A stretch of 64,000 nucleotides of DNA, taken from an uncultured Clostridia bacterium. Its GTDB lineage: Bacteria; Bacillota; Clostridia; Saccharofermentanales; Saccharofermentanaceae. The notes under the pieces are model-generated. The model searched no databases and had not been told where the DNA came from. It saw only the letters and a program-made list of their open reading frames with translations. Positions 50,132 to 59,929 of this stretch are shown piece by piece. The DNA is taken from positions 50,774 through 114,773 of the forward strand of contig CAMVBS010000002.1 in NCBI GenBank assembly GCA_947165785.1, given 5' to 3'. The position numbers were made by a program, and so were the translations under genes. Positions within the stretch are counted from its first letter, which is position 1; every line of letters begins with the position of its first letter.

Positions 50132-50155
50132 AAAGGGGTGCACGCGCACCCCTTT
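50132..50155. terminator. Terminator, likely bidirectional
   Basis: AAAGGGGTGC-ACGC-GCACCCCTTT perfect 10-bp stem between convergent genes. Confidence 0.75.
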
Positions 50156-50157
50156 CT

Positions 50158-52137
50158 TTATGCTTTCTTGTAGATCGGCATCTCCAGATAACCGCGTTTT
50201 TCCTTGAAGAACCTGCCGTACTCGAGCTCCAACACTTCACCGCCGTCGATCTTCTGCCATCTGCCCTTCGGAAGGTAATAAGTAACCTCTCCCTCCTCAT
50301 CGAAAACGGGCGCCACCAAGATCTCACTTCCCAACATATACTGCCTGTCCAGCGTAGCGCACACAGGGTCATCCTGGAACTCCAGGACCATCGGCCTCAT
50401 GACAGGCAGACCCTCCTTCGCCGTCTTCATCAGGTACGGCACCAGCGACTTCTTAAGATCAGTATAATGCTTTACGACTTCACATGCTTCGTCATCATAA
50501 TTCCACGGCACGCGATAAGACGAACTGCCATGCAGGCGGCTGTGTGAAGACATGAGTCCGAACGCTGCCCAGCGTTTATAGACATCCGCCGTCGACTTAT
50601 CCTCGAATCCGCCGATGTCATGACTCCAATACGAGAATCCCGACAGCATCAGTGACAGACCGCCGCGTATGGTCTGCTCCATCGACACGTAATCAGACCT
50701 GCAGTCACCGCCCCAGTGGACCGGGAATTTCTGACATCCCGCCGTCGCGGATCGCGCGAATAATATCGCCTCGCCATCGCCCTTGACTTCCTTCAGAAGT
50801 TCGAACACCGCATCGTTATAGATATACGCATAAAAATTATGCAACCTATTGCAGTTCTGTCCGCTGTACCACACGACATCCTCAGTCGGGATCCTCTCGC
50901 CGAAGTCAGTCTTAAAACAGTCGACTCCCATATCAAGAAGAGCCCGGAGCTTATCCTGGTACCAGCGCCTTGCCTCAGGGTTCGTGAAATCCACTATCGC
51001 CATTCCCTGCTGCCACAGATCCCACTGCCAGACACTGCCGTCCTTACGCTTCAGGAAATAGCCGTTTTTGGCTCCCTCGTCAAAGAGTTCCGACATCTGC
51101 GCAATATACGGATTGATCCACACGCACACCTTAAGGCCTCTGTCATGAAGCTTATCGATTAGCGCCTTCGGATCAGGGAACATCCTCTCGTCCCACAGGA
51201 AATTGCACCAGTGACAATCCTTCATCCAGAAGCAGTCAAAATGGAACACCTTCAGATCGATCCCGCGCTCCTTCATCCCGTCGACGAACGACAGCACCGT
51301 TGCCTCATCATAATCCGTCGTGAACGAAGTCGACAGCCAAAGCCCGTACGACCACTCCGGCAGCTCCGGCGCCTTGCCAGTGAGATCCGTATAAAGTCTC
51401 AGCACATCCTTCATCGACTCGCCCGCGAACATGTAATAGTCGAGCACTTCGCCCTCCACCGAGAACTGTACCTTGCTCACGTTCTCGCTGCCGACCTCGA
51501 AGGACACATTCTCCGAATGATCCACAAAGACTCCGAGGTTCCTGTCCGTGATGTAAAACGGCACGTTCTTGTACGCCTGCTCGCTGAACGTTCCTCCGTC
51601 CTTGTTCCAGATATCGACTGTCTGGCCGTTCTTCACGAACGCACCGAACCTCTCGCCAAGACCATAGACATGCTCGCCCACGCCGAGATCGAGCTGCTCT
51701 CTCATATAGTTTCTGCCCGGGCCCTCAACATACGCGAGCCCCGTTGATGCAGTGATCTTTTTTCCGCCCCTTCGAAGCGTCATCCTGAAATCCGTCCTGT
51801 CGACCGTCAGCGTCGAATCGCCCGACCCGATAACGATCGCCTCGTCGTCCGTGCTCACATCCAGCCCGCGGCATGTCCTGTCGACCACAAAATAGGACTG
51901 CTCCATGTCAGGCCCGCCCTTGTGGTGGTAAGTTCTTATCCTGAAAACGTTTTCGAGAGGAGATGTGATCTCGACTGTTACGAAAACTCCCCCCAAAGTC
52001 GACCCGCGGCCATAAACATGGAACGTCGGGACCGTGAGCGTCACCTTCTCCCGCCCGATCTCCTCGAACCGCACCTCCCGCGCGCCGTTGATCCTGTAGC
52101 CCTCGCGTGTAAGCCAGGCTCCGTCAGTAAATTTCAT
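50158..52137 (-). CDS. yicI: Glycoside hydrolase family 31, alpha-xylosidase-like
   Basis: YGLGERFGAFVKNGQTVDIWNKDGGT, DCFKTDFGERIPTEDV (YicI-like nucleophile), WSHDIGGFE. Confidence 0.9.
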   Translation of the reverse strand: MKFTDGAWLTREGYRINGAREVRFEEIGREKVTLTVPTFHVYGRGSTLGGVFVTVEITSPLENVFRIRTYHHKGGPDMEQSYFVVDRTCRGLDVSTDDEAIVIGSGDSTLTVDRTDFRMTLRRGGKKITASTGLAYVEGPGRNYMREQLDLGVGEHVYGLGERFGAFVKNGQTVDIWNKDGGTFSEQAYKNVPFYITDRNLGVFVDHSENVSFEVGSENVSKVQFSVEGEVLDYYMFAGESMKDVLRLYTDLTGKAPELPEWSYGLWLSTSFTTDYDEATVLSFVDGMKERGIDLKVFHFDCFWMKDCHWCNFLWDERMFPDPKALIDKLHDRGLKVCVWINPYIAQMSELFDEGAKNGYFLKRKDGSVWQWDLWQQGMAIVDFTNPEARRWYQDKLRALLDMGVDCFKTDFGERIPTEDVVWYSGQNCNRLHNFYAYIYNDAVFELLKEVKGDGEAILFARSATAGCQKFPVHWGGDCRSDYVSMEQTIRGGLSLMLSGFSYWSHDIGGFEDKSTADVYKRWAAFGLMSSHSRLHGSSSYRVPWNYDDEACEVVKHYTDLKKSLVPYLMKTAKEGLPVMRPMVLEFQDDPVCATLDRQYMLGSEILVAPVFDEEGEVTYYLPKGRWQKIDGGEVLELEYGRFFKEKRGYLEMPIYKKA

Positions 52138-52149
52138 ATCGCACCTCCG

Positions 52150-52863
52150 TCAATCTCTATCGCTCGAAAAAGTCAGCACAGCGTAACAATAAAGCCCCAG
52201 CCCTCTCCTCAGGTTCGGGTGCAGGCGGTCACGCATATACTTCTGTGCGCCCTCCTCCTCGAGCACCCTGCTGATCGAAGGATACGGGTCGATCGCCGCC
52301 TCCCCCGCCCAGCTGCTCAGGCCGGCCGCATACTCATCGCGTCTTTTCACTTCATTCTCAGTGCCGTCGACGACTATCCACGGCGCCACATAATATATCT
52401 TCCCGTCAAGGCCTTCCGACAGCGCCTTCAGGTTCTCCACATACTCCTCCGCCGTCGCGGCCCCGTCCTGCGGCCTCGTCACGTCGTTTATCCCGATCGC
52501 GACAACATATATGTCCGCCGCCGGGATCTCATCTTCGTGCTCCAGCAGGTCCGTTGTCGTCCAGCCGCTGTGCGCGAACCTAACCACTTTGCCCTTTATG
52601 TAAGGCACGAGCGGCTCATACCACCCGAGATCCCTGGTCTGAGTTCCCACCGTGATGCTGTCCCCGACAAAACACACCGTCCCGCCGCCTGCAATATCCC
52701 GATAGAACCCGCTGTCCTTCAGCTCTTCCGTCATCTCCCCGTAAAACTTCGGCGGCAGATAGACCTTGTCGCACACCACGACTCCGATGAGCAGCGCCAC
52801 CAGCACAATGATCACCGCAACCAGTGCCTTCATGCTCCCGCCTGACTTTTTCACATCTTCCAT
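52150..52863 (-). CDS. SGNH/GDSL hydrolase family protein with N-terminal TM
   Basis: GGTVCFVGDSITVGTQ, VVAIGINDVTRP; start set at ATG 52863 (MEDVKKSGGSMKAL) after GGAGAGG; the ORF extends upstream only by translating intergenic repeats. Confidence 0.85.
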   Translation of the reverse strand: MEDVKKSGGSMKALVAVIIVLVALLIGVVVCDKVYLPPKFYGEMTEELKDSGFYRDIAGGGTVCFVGDSITVGTQTRDLGWYEPLVPYIKGKVVRFAHSGWTTTDLLEHEDEIPAADIYVVAIGINDVTRPQDGAATAEEYVENLKALSEGLDGKIYYVAPWIVVDGTENEVKRRDEYAAGLSSWAGEAAIDPYPSISRVLEEEGAQKYMRDRLHPNLRRGLGLYCYAVLTFSSDRD

Positions 52864-52934
52864 CCTATCCTCTCCGCCTGCCTTCCGCACTTCGGCCCTT
52901 TCCTTCGATTTTAGCAAAAACAGCCTAACAATGT

Positions 52935-53340
52935 TCGGCCCAAACTTAAAAAAATCACGATTTGGGCCGAACTTCGCCGGGTGTCTGCAGACCAAACTCG
53001 TCAGAAATGCAAAAAAGTCTGCAAAACTTGGGCCCAAATGCCCCAAATTTACGATTCGGGCCCAAAAAAGTTCGACCTAAACTCCAAAAATCACGATTTG
53101 GGCCCAACCGGCCGGTTGTCTGCAGACCAAACTCCTCCAAAACTTCCAAATGGTCTGCAAATCTGCAGACCAAATGTCATAAAAGATACACTTAGGGCCG
53201 CAAATCCACTCAAAACCGCACTTTGAAACAGAAGATCACTTCACCGGGATAAAGTTTTGCAGACCAGACTCCTTAAAAACTGCCAAAAGGTCTGCAAATC
53301 TGCAGACCAAACTTCAAAAAATCACAAAGAGGTCTGCAGC
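52935..53340. repeat. Intergenic hairpin-repeat array with GGGCCCAAA- and TGCAGACC-type stems
   Basis: GGCCCAAA-A-rich-TTTGGGCC (52938-52969), GTCTGCAGACCAAACTC (52983-52999; 53118-53134), GGTCTGCAAATCTGCAGACCAAA (53152-53174; 53289-53311), GGTCTGCAG (53331-53339). Confidence 0.85.
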
Positions 53341-53444
53341 CCTCCTATCAAAGTGCAGGCAGCGCGGCGGAACTGCTCAAGATTAATTGTTCATTATCAA
53401 GAACTCATGGTTTATAATGAAAAGAACAGAGAGGTAGCAGGGAT

Positions 53445-55271
53445 ATGAGGATTTGCGCATTCATCGGAGATATGTATCGCGACTATTCGACCACGATCAT
53501 CAAGCATCTGCAGAGCCGCGCCGTGAAGGACGGACATAAGATAGATGTCTTCGGCAACTGCGCCGTGCCGAGCGAGAATCCGCTGCACGCCGAGGGACTT
53601 AAGAACATCCTCGGGATACCGCCGCTCAGGAAATACGACGGCATAATCATTTGCTCGGATACGCTGAATCATGCGGGACTGGACAAGTACCTGCTGGAGA
53701 ACCTGAGATCGGGAACCGCGATCCCGCCTGTCGTGAGCGTGAGGTGCGCCGAAGAGGGTTTTTACAATATAATCCCGGACAACAGAAAGATCATGTATGA
53801 CATGGCCAAACACGTCATCGACGCAGCAAAATGCGGCGACATCGGTTTTGTCACGGGTAAGGACGGCATGGTCGACGCGGCGGAGAGGCTGGATGGCTTC
53901 AGGGACGCGATGAGCGAAGCGGGATATGAGGTGAACGACGATCTCATCTTCCACGGCAATTACTGGACCAACCTGGGCAACGAGATGGCGGATTTCTATA
54001 CGAGGAAAGACGGCACGCTTCCGAGGGCGATCATCTGTTCGAATGACTACATGGCGCTCGGCCTTATCGACGCGCTGATATCGCGCGGCTTTAAGATCCC
54101 GGAGGACACGATGATCACGGGTATCGATAATCTCGATGCGACGAGGACTCATATGCCGACTATCACGACCGCTGACATCTCAGCGGAGACGTTCGCCGAC
54201 GCGGCGCTGGATATGCTAACGGAACTTGCAGAAGGCAGAAATCCCGATAAGACGGTTAAAGTCCCGGGCAGCGTGATCAAGCGCGAGAGCACGGGAAACA
54301 TGGTGGAGAGGGATATCGACGAGATCTTTAACCGCCTTACGAAGTCCAATGACAATTACTATAGGCAGGTGCTGACGTTCGGGCGTTTGAGCACGGATTA
54401 CATGGATGTCATGAATTACGACAGCTGCTCGATGCTGACGCTCAAGACGCTGAAGAAGTTTGACATATTCGACAGGTGCTACATCTGTAATTACGGTGAG
54501 AACAGCAAGTTCGTTGACGGCTTTTTCGAGGGGGATAAGATCGAGACATCGAGGATCGAGTACCCGAATGAAGATCTGCTGCCGAGTCAGTTCGAGACTG
54601 ATGATCCCGAGGTCAGGATATTCCTGCCGATCTACTTTAAGAACGAGGTCTACGGCTATGTGGTCCTCGTGCGCAGGAACGACACCGACGAGTTCATCGA
54701 CGAGAGCCTGGAGTTCATGCTGATGCTCACGGGCCAGACGGTCAACAGGATTCAGCTCTATCACAAGTATTTCGAGGTCAGCGACATCATGGATCTTTAT
54801 GTCAGGGACGCGCTGACGGGCATCTACAACAGGCGAGGCTTTGAAAAGAGGATCTCCGCGATGCTCAATGACAATCAGGACACACCGAGAAGGATCGCCA
54901 TTGCAAGTATCGACATGGATGACCTCAAGTACATAAATGATAACTTCGGACATAACGCGGGCGACGACGCGATCAGGAAGATCGCCAAGTCTTTAAGCAG
55001 CGCGCTGGTCGGCGACGAGTTCGTGGCAAGGATGGGCGGCGACGAGTTCACTGCAGTCCTGATACTCGATGATCCTGCGAGGATCGGCCAGTTCATAAGG
55101 AACCTCAGGACTTCGATCAAGGATGCCAACAAGAGCGTCGACATGCCGTATAAGCTGAGCGCGAGCATCGGAACCTGCGAGGTCGCGAATTGGGATACGC
55201 TCATGGAGGCCATGAATGCGGCCGACAAGATCATGTATGTGGAGAAGAGGACCAAGAAGAGCGGTCGCTGA
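53445..55271 (+). CDS. Diguanylate cyclase with LacI-type periplasmic-binding-like sensor and GAF-like region
   Basis: DGIIICSDTLNHAGLDKYL..., PRAIICSNDYMALGLIDALISRGFKIPEDTMITGIDN sensor; DALTGIYNRRGF...RMGGDEFTAVL canonical GGDEF. Confidence 0.92.
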   Translation: MRICAFIGDMYRDYSTTIIKHLQSRAVKDGHKIDVFGNCAVPSENPLHAEGLKNILGIPPLRKYDGIIICSDTLNHAGLDKYLLENLRSGTAIPPVVSVRCAEEGFYNIIPDNRKIMYDMAKHVIDAAKCGDIGFVTGKDGMVDAAERLDGFRDAMSEAGYEVNDDLIFHGNYWTNLGNEMADFYTRKDGTLPRAIICSNDYMALGLIDALISRGFKIPEDTMITGIDNLDATRTHMPTITTADISAETFADAALDMLTELAEGRNPDKTVKVPGSVIKRESTGNMVERDIDEIFNRLTKSNDNYYRQVLTFGRLSTDYMDVMNYDSCSMLTLKTLKKFDIFDRCYICNYGENSKFVDGFFEGDKIETSRIEYPNEDLLPSQFETDDPEVRIFLPIYFKNEVYGYVVLVRRNDTDEFIDESLEFMLMLTGQTVNRIQLYHKYFEVSDIMDLYVRDALTGIYNRRGFEKRISAMLNDNQDTPRRIAIASIDMDDLKYINDNFGHNAGDDAIRKIAKSLSSALVGDEFVARMGGDEFTAVLILDDPARIGQFIRNLRTSIKDANKSVDMPYKLSASIGTCEVANWDTLMEAMNAADKIMYVEKRTKKSGR

Positions 55272-55282
55272 TATGCCCCTCG

Positions 55283-55305
55283 AAAACGCGCCTGCACGCG
55301 CTTTT
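55283..55305 (+). terminator. Putative terminator after diguanylate cyclase gene
   Basis: AAAAcGCGC-CTGCAC-GCGCTTTTG bulged hairpin with T-rich 3' side. Confidence 0.5.
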
Positions 55306-55396
55306 GTTCACAAAGAATTAAATAATAAATGGCGTTTATAAAGTTTTTTTGTGATATAATTCGGAGTATAAGAGAACATCTAGGGTTAAGTAGGGT

Positions 55397-55421
55397 GAAA
55401 GAGCTCGACAGGGCTCTTTTT
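55397..55421 (+). terminator. Hairpin plus T-tract within leader of FIST-EAL gene (attenuator-like)
   Basis: AAAGAGC-TCGACAGG-GCTCTTTTTT downstream of TATAAT (55355-55360) and upstream of ATG 55445. Confidence 0.5.
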
Positions 55422-55444
55422 TCAACATTTAAGAGGGCAACTGT

Positions 55445-58054
55445 ATGTTCACTTGGAACTTGCAATATATATCAAGAGCGAGGCTCGCGGAGACGATAAG
55501 TCAGCTGATGCTGGGAACGCAGCGTGGAGATATACTGGTAAGGATCCACACATCCATCCACAAAGAGAATGAAGCGGTGGAACTGGCAGGGTTTATAAAG
55601 GAACTCATACCGAATGCGAGGATATTCGGTACCAGTGCTTCTGCGACCATCATGAAGGGTCGCCTATCACAGAATCAGTGCGTAATATCGATAACACAGA
55701 TGCAGACCGGAACGATAAGATCTGCGATGATCCCTGTCTTCGATGAGGAGACCGGCAGGATCTGCGATTCAGATCAGGTGTGCGAGAAGATGAAGTCGGT
55801 TATCGGCGAGGATTCGAAGTTCGCGCTGGTATTCCTGACACAGAAGTACAGCAACGTGGCAGATCTCATCGAGACGAGTAATTCATACTTCCCCGGAGTA
55901 CAGATGGCGGGCGGTCTTGCGAACCTTCCTCACAGCAATCAGGGTTTTGTTTTTGACGAGACGGGAAGTTCGATTTCTTCGCTCATGATCGCGTCGATCG
56001 GCGGCGACGAGTTCGAGTGCATGACATCGGTTGCGACCGGCGTTGAGATGATCGGCAACGAGGTCCTGATAACTGACGCTTTCGGACCTGCACTGCTCGA
56101 GGTCGATTCGAAGAATGCCATGAATTCATACAGCAACAGCTGGAACAACAAACTCGATCAGAATTCCAAGTTCAAGAATCTCTTCCCTTACGTTTATGCC
56201 GACGATCCGGAGATACCGGTCTTCATCGCACTCGAGAGGAATAAGAGTCTCGAAGAACTTTATCCGAAGGACGATCCGTCCTACGCCAAAGCCTACGAGC
56301 TGCATCCGGATCTCGACACGAGCGAGAAGCATGACTACATATGTGCGAACCACAATATCAAGGTCGGCAAGATCGCCAAGCGTGCCTTCATATACGACCG
56401 TAAGATCATATCCGACAACAGGGAACTCTATCAGCGGGTAGAGAGCTTCGAGAAGGCTGAGACGATCTTCGGCTACACATGTATCCTGAGGTCGATGATA
56501 TACAACAACTGCGCGAAGTGGGAGCTGTCAGCTTATGAGAACACCAACATAAGCGGCTGCGTTACCTTTGGCGAGATCGCATTTGTCAACGGCAGAAATG
56601 TTTACGCGAACTGTTCGTTCGTCGTTTCCGTAATGGGCGAGGCTCCGGCGACGCCTGAGTTCAATCCGTTCGCTTTTTCGAGAGCGGATTCGCTGGCCGA
56701 AGATAATATGGAGCTTTTGAACTTCCTTATGGATATCGAGAACAAGCTCGAGTCCATGAACCTGATGGAAGAGGCAAGAAATGTCAGCAACTTCGTCCGC
56801 GACTGCGAGTTCAAGCTCATGTATTCGGACAGCGAGGACATCCCGAACGAAGCTGCGATGAAGATGGATATCAAGATCAACGGCTATAACAGGATCTGCT
56901 TCATCGACGTCTCCAACGTGTCGAGTATGAAGAGCGTTTTCCCTGAAAAGCGCATCCAGCTGACATACAAGTCCTTTATCGACAAGTGTATGTCCTATGC
57001 AAATCGCAAACACTATCGTTTTTACTCCATCGAGAACTGGCAGGTCGCCATCGGTGCCCAGTCGCACATGGCTTCGCTCAAGGCATTTGTCAGTGACATG
57101 GAAACGCTCCAGCATCAGCTTTTCGAGACGAAGGAAGAGACCATCGCGATAGTTCCGGCTTTCTGTCTCCTGGATGACTGTAATATCGACAACATAGGTC
57201 CTGTCTATACCCTCGCGAAGATCGAGATGGCTCAGAAGAATGTTCAGTTCTACGTAAGGGACACGGAAGATGACAAGCCTGATGACGAGAGCATCAGGGA
57301 GCATTATCACATGGTCAACGTCATCAACTACGCGATCGCGCATAACGGCGTCATCCCGTACTTCCAGGGCATCTACGACAATAATGAGAAGTCGATCCAT
57401 CACTATGAGTCGCTCATGAGACTTAAGGATGAGAACGGCAAGATCTATTACCCGGGAAGTTTTCTCGAGGTGGCAAGGACGTTCGGACTTCTTTATGATT
57501 CACTGTCGTTTACCATGATACAGAGTGTTTTCGAGAAGTTTAAGGATATTGAAGACAAGAGCGTGAGTATCAACCTGAGCTTCAGAGACATCAAGAACAA
57601 GAAGCTGGTCGAATATATCTACGACTTCTTAAGGAGAGTAAAGCACCCGGAGAACTTCGTCTTCGAGATCCTCGAGAACGAGGAGCTGGACGATTACGAC
57701 CTTCTCATCAAGTTTGTCGACAACATCCATGACCTGGGAGGCAAGATCTCCATCGACGACTTCGGCAGCGGCTACTCCAATCTCCAGCACGTCGCGAGCA
57801 TTCACTCCGACTTCCTGAAGATCGACGGATCCATCGTCAAGAACTGCTGCAACAACCAGGAGGCAGAGAACCTCATCGCTCTCATCGCGGCATGGAGGCA
57901 GATCAGTTCCAGGAACGTCAAGATAATCGCGGAGTTCGTCGAGAACGAGGACATTCAGAACAAGCTCCTGCATTACGCTATCGATTACTCTCAGGGCTAC
58001 CTTTTCTCAAAGCCTGCTCCTGAGATGATGGAGGATAAAAAGGATGACAACTAA
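55445..58054 (+). CDS. FIST domain-EAL domain c-di-GMP phosphodiesterase-like protein
   Basis: FIST N-term RGDILVRIHTS...ARIFGTSASATIMKG...FPGVQMAGGLAN; EAL YESLMRL, SINLSFRD, FEILENEE, IDDFGSGYSN. Confidence 0.88.
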   Translation: MFTWNLQYISRARLAETISQLMLGTQRGDILVRIHTSIHKENEAVELAGFIKELIPNARIFGTSASATIMKGRLSQNQCVISITQMQTGTIRSAMIPVFDEETGRICDSDQVCEKMKSVIGEDSKFALVFLTQKYSNVADLIETSNSYFPGVQMAGGLANLPHSNQGFVFDETGSSISSLMIASIGGDEFECMTSVATGVEMIGNEVLITDAFGPALLEVDSKNAMNSYSNSWNNKLDQNSKFKNLFPYVYADDPEIPVFIALERNKSLEELYPKDDPSYAKAYELHPDLDTSEKHDYICANHNIKVGKIAKRAFIYDRKIISDNRELYQRVESFEKAETIFGYTCILRSMIYNNCAKWELSAYENTNISGCVTFGEIAFVNGRNVYANCSFVVSVMGEAPATPEFNPFAFSRADSLAEDNMELLNFLMDIENKLESMNLMEEARNVSNFVRDCEFKLMYSDSEDIPNEAAMKMDIKINGYNRICFIDVSNVSSMKSVFPEKRIQLTYKSFIDKCMSYANRKHYRFYSIENWQVAIGAQSHMASLKAFVSDMETLQHQLFETKEETIAIVPAFCLLDDCNIDNIGPVYTLAKIEMAQKNVQFYVRDTEDDKPDDESIREHYHMVNVINYAIAHNGVIPYFQGIYDNNEKSIHHYESLMRLKDENGKIYYPGSFLEVARTFGLLYDSLSFTMIQSVFEKFKDIEDKSVSINLSFRDIKNKKLVEYIYDFLRRVKHPENFVFEILENEELDDYDLLIKFVDNIHDLGGKISIDDFGSGYSNLQHVASIHSDFLKIDGSIVKNCCNNQEAENLIALIAAWRQISSRNVKIIAEFVENEDIQNKLLHYAIDYSQGYLFSKPAPEMMEDKKDDN

Positions 58055-59831
58055 CAAGCCATTGACTATCGGAATATTGGTTGACGACGTCTTCTCGGAT
58101 TTCGCCAAGGACATAATCCACAGCGCGATCAATGCTGTTCCCCTAAACAGGGAAGTCAAGGTCGTTATCATCGCAGGCAAATACATCTATGAGGGCGATC
58201 CGAATGCATTCGACTATCCGTACAAGAAGATCTACAACTCGATCTGTATGCTCGGTGAGCTGTGCAATATCGACGGTCTTATAATCTCACTCGGAAGTAT
58301 CGATCCGCACGAGAAGGACCTTTTCATGAAAAAATACCAGACGAACTACGAAGGCATTCCAAAGGTCCTCGTAGCTGCTGAGCTGGATGGCTATGTAACA
58401 GTCAATTACGACAATGAGATGGGTGTCCGCGAGGCGATCGATTTCCTTATCAATGCCAAGTCCTGCTCTCATCTTTGCATGCTCGGCGGACGTGATGACA
58501 ACGGCGATGCAATGAAGCGCAAGAACATCTTCATTAATAGTCTCAAGGAACACGACATCGAATTCAATGAATCTACGTACGAACCTACCGGCATGGACAT
58601 CAACTGCGAAGTTCAGGCTGATGCCCTTCTCGAGCGCAACCCGAACTGCGACGCCATCTTCTGCGTTAACGACGCCGTTGCCCGAGGCCTTTACGATGCA
58701 ATGGAAAAGCGCAATCTTATCCCGGGCAAGGACATCTACGTATTCGGTTTTGACAACACGCTCATGGCAGGCGACATGATCCCGTCACTATCATCCATCG
58801 GTGCTTCCAACGAGATCCTCGGTCAGAAAGCCGTTGAGGTCCTGATCGATATGCTGGACGGTAATGAAGTCACATCTGTTCTTCTTCCTACACGTCTCTA
58901 CGGACGTGAGTCATTGGGCTATGAGTCTTACCAGTACTCAGCCCTCGAGCTCAACCAGATCGACAGGTCGCTCATCGACAAGATGTTCAACGACTGTTTC
59001 TACCGCTACGCCAACGAGAAAGTCGACAAGCGTAACGTCGACCTGAAGCGCCTGTTCACTGAGATCGCATCCCGCATGCTCCTTGCCATGCGCAACAAAT
59101 ACATGAGCATCGATGACTATCAGCAGGTCTCCCGCATGATCGATGTCTTCTTCGAGAACGGCATCATGGAATACACCGACACCTCCAAGCTCGTCAACAG
59201 CATCGACCGCTTCCAGGCGAGCATGAACGTCCTTGTTAAATCGCCTTCCGCGAATATCATGAACAACCGTCTCTTCTCCTACATGAAGAACAAGGCGATC
59301 CGCTACATATCAACGATCTACAAGCACGAGCTCGACGCACACAACGCCGCGCGCGAGACCATGATCGAGTTCCTGATAAGCGGCATCAACTTCGACCCGT
59401 CAGGCCTCGAGAACGAGAACCCTACAGATCGTATCGTCCGAAGCTTCAATAAGCTCGGCATCAACAACGCCGCTTTCTACATGTACAGGGAGCCGGTCAT
59501 CTACGACTACAACAACCCGCGCGCAGAGCTGTTCCCGAGCGAGATCGACCTTCGCTGCGTCATCAAGAACGGCGACATTTACGTCCTTCCTAAGGAACGC
59601 CGCGCCACTCCTGTGCCCAACATGTTCGAGCGAGACGAGCTCTCCTCCGACTGCAAGGGATTCGTCGTCTTCCCGATCTTCCACGGTCACTACATCCACG
59701 GCATGCTCCTTTGCGAAGCGACACCGGACATCTACGACCGCGGCGAGTTCATCGCCTTCCAGATTGCCCGCGCCATCCACGACGCATGGCTCACCAACAA
59801 AAAGATCGACGAGATGCGCCGTGATCAGTGA
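58044..59831 (+). CDS. LacI-type substrate-binding-domain protein with GAF-like C-terminus, no GGDEF/EAL/HTH output
   Basis: TIGILVDDVFSDFAKDII..., CDAIFCVNDAVARGLYDAMEKRNLIPGKDIYVFGFDNT; overlaps upstream gene by 11 bp with RBS GGAGG. Confidence 0.85.
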   Translation: MTTNKPLTIGILVDDVFSDFAKDIIHSAINAVPLNREVKVVIIAGKYIYEGDPNAFDYPYKKIYNSICMLGELCNIDGLIISLGSIDPHEKDLFMKKYQTNYEGIPKVLVAAELDGYVTVNYDNEMGVREAIDFLINAKSCSHLCMLGGRDDNGDAMKRKNIFINSLKEHDIEFNESTYEPTGMDINCEVQADALLERNPNCDAIFCVNDAVARGLYDAMEKRNLIPGKDIYVFGFDNTLMAGDMIPSLSSIGASNEILGQKAVEVLIDMLDGNEVTSVLLPTRLYGRESLGYESYQYSALELNQIDRSLIDKMFNDCFYRYANEKVDKRNVDLKRLFTEIASRMLLAMRNKYMSIDDYQQVSRMIDVFFENGIMEYTDTSKLVNSIDRFQASMNVLVKSPSANIMNNRLFSYMKNKAIRYISTIYKHELDAHNAARETMIEFLISGINFDPSGLENENPTDRIVRSFNKLGINNAAFYMYREPVIYDYNNPRAELFPSEIDLRCVIKNGDIYVLPKERRATPVPNMFERDELSSDCKGFVVFPIFHGHYIHGMLLCEATPDIYDRGEFIAFQIARAIHDAWLTNKKIDEMRRDQ

Positions 59832-59925
59832 TTACTGCAAATTGAATTAAAAAACGCAAAAATGCAGTAATCCAACTCGGAATTTACGGCATTTTCAATG
59901 TTTTTGAAGTTAAAATGCAGTAATC
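59830..59925. repeat. Intergenic inverted/direct repeats (GATTACTGCA / TGCAGTAATC)
   Basis: GATTACTGCA 59830-59839; TGCAGTAATC 59863-59872 and 59916-59925, in a 98-bp convergent intergenic region. Confidence 0.8.
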
Positions 59926-59929
59926 GTCA

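Noticed and set aside
52955-53226. ORFs 52955..53173 (-), 52962..53195 (+), 52981..53226 (+) and the N-terminal extension of 52150..53046
   Set aside because: They are translations of the intergenic repeat array (recurrent RPN/GPN/LQT words); the better SGNH start with RBS is at 52863.
52935-53340. CRISPR array
   Set aside because: Repeats are palindromic and heterogeneous with irregular spacing, spacers are A-rich and similar to each other, and no cas genes are nearby.
56528-57403. Long antisense ORFs 56528..57403 (-), 54216..54953 (-) and 53412..54152 (-)
   Set aside because: Antisense to well-supported FIST-EAL and GGDEF genes; no recognisable motifs.
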